Below the pieces are notes generated by a model. The model was given only the letters and a program-made list of their open reading frames with translations, was not told the DNA's origin and searched no databases. Of a DNA stretch of 64,000 nucleotides, positions 63,370 to 64,000 are shown piece by piece. The position numbers and the translations under genes were made by a program. Each line of letters opens with the position of its first letter. Position 1 is the stretch's first letter. This DNA comes from an uncultured Alphaproteobacteria bacterium (GTDB lineage Bacteria > Pseudomonadota > Alphaproteobacteria > GCA-2731375), in contig CATOSZ010000005.1 of assembly GCA_951812805.1 (NCBI GenBank), positions 62,001-126,000 on the forward strand, given 5' to 3'.

Positions 63370-64000
63370 ATGGCAATGGACGATTACGAGGACCATGACG
63401 CCCTGGGCCTGGCCGATCTCGTCGCCAGGGGCGAGGCCAGTGCCGAGGAGGTACTGGAGGCCGCCATCCGGCGGGTCGAGGCGCGCGACGGCGCGGTGAA
63501 CGCGGTGACGACGCGGATGTACGAGCAGGCCCGGCGCGATATCCAGGCGGGCCTGCCGCAAGGCCCCTTCACCGGCGTCCCCTATCTGCTGAAGGACCTG
63601 AGCGCGTCCATCGCCGGCGAGCCGACGACGCGCGGCTCCCGCTTCTTCGCCGACGTCGTCGGCACGGAGGACAGCGAGATGGTGCGCCGGCTGAAGGCGG
63701 CGGGCCTGGTCGTCTTCGGGCGAACCAATACCTGCGAACTCGGCCTCAGCCTCACCTGCGAACCGCAATTGACCGGGCCGTCCCGCAATCCCTGGAATAC
63801 GGCCCACATTTCCGGCGGCTCGAGCGGCGGGGCGGCGGCGGCCGTCGCCGCGCGCATGGCACCGATGGCGCATGCCTCGGACGGGTTCGGCTCGATCCGG
63901 GCACCGGCCGCCTGCTGCGGCCTGGTCGGCTTGAAGCCGACACGGGGTCGCAACACCATGGCGCCGTTCCTCGGCGAAGGATTGGGCGGGCTGTCGTGCG
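63370..64000 (+). CDS. Amidase (amidase-signature family), partial
   Basis: 210 residues present, cut by the right edge. The amidase signature is complete: Lys75 (LLKDLSAS), Ser151 in SGGSSGGAAAA and nucleophile Ser175 in SDGFGSIRAPA, the expected Ser-Ser-Lys triad. It hydrolyses amides to acid and ammonia; specificity within the family is broad. The ATG at 63370 lies behind ACCGGAG. It diverges from the aminotransferase operon (113 bp apart), fitting a region for nitrogen recovery from amides and ureido compounds. Confidence 0.92.
   Translation, partial: MAMDDYEDHDALGLADLVARGEASAEEVLEAAIRRVEARDGAVNAVTTRMYEQARRDIQAGLPQGPFTGVPYLLKDLSASIAGEPTTRGSRFFADVVGTEDSEMVRRLKAAGLVVFGRTNTCELGLSLTCEPQLTGPSRNPWNTAHISGGSSGGAAAAVAARMAPMAHASDGFGSIRAPAACCGLVGLKPTRGRNTMAPFLGEGLGGLSC

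Overview
The window is GC-rich, gene-dense chromosome from a free-living, flagellated alphaproteobacterium, probably Rhodospirillales-like or a related marine lineage. The evidence is FliX beside flgI, an IalB-family protein, a cysteine-poor DksA ending REKVYRDD, sigma-54 flagellar promoters and many amino-acid/amide catabolism genes. The exact lineage cannot be read from the sequence. I see no rRNA, tRNA, CRISPR array or prophage, and no gene-free stretch longer than about 300 bases.

Layout. 1-3019 (minus): an operon with a two-domain AhpD-like selenoprotein (in-frame UGA at 2276-2278), a GguC/AraD1-type FAH-family protein and an M20 amidohydrolase cut by the window edge. 3153-4388: acyl-CoA dehydrogenase. 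4396-11365 (minus): SDR, SapC, type I secretion ABC and HlyD subunits, and a CHASE2 adenylate cyclase. 11413-12964: IS1182-type element. 13028-15475: FAD/GcvT-type demethylating dehydrogenase. 15472-21647 (minus): gyrA, coaD, cyclophilin, queA, tgt. 21926-23742: ialB-like and purB. 23786-24621 (minus): a cytochrome c lacking its usual Met ligand, and dksA. 24734-28577: flagellar block (fliX, flgI, flgJ-like, flgN-like, flagellin fused in frame to flaG) with two sigma-54 promoters and two matching palindromes. 28856-32697 (minus): hyuB and hyuA. 32805-35105: TauD-type dioxygenase and AMP nucleosidase. 35668-41359: ydbH-ynbE-ydbL, a thioredoxin-fold protein and a UGSC-motif selenoprotein (in-frame UGA at 41117-41119), apparently one operon closed by a hairpin. 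41409-42446: MetE-C-like protein. 42458-43871: ISNCY-type element with a 17-bp target duplication. 44102-45760: BCCT transporter. 45943-47694 (minus): astacin-like metalloprotease and a small secreted protein in lower-GC DNA. 47937-54992 (minus): six-gene catabolic operon (two enolase-superfamily enzymes, MBL hydrolase, 10-formyl-THF hydrolase-like protein, class III CoA-transferase, ThDP enzyme). 55068-59372: rhomboid, trypsin-like protease, B12-type radical SAM protein, methyltransferase. 59535-63256 (minus): M20 amidohydrolase, alanine dehydrogenase, class III aminotransferase. From 63370: an amidase running off the edge.

The most interesting content is two UGA-encoded selenoproteins, both invisible to standard gene calling, each with a SECIS-like hairpin after the UGA. 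The second is translationally coupled to a poorly characterised thioredoxin-fold partner and sits at the end of an envelope lipid-transport operon. The flagellin gene has lost its stop codon and reads through a hairpin into flaG.
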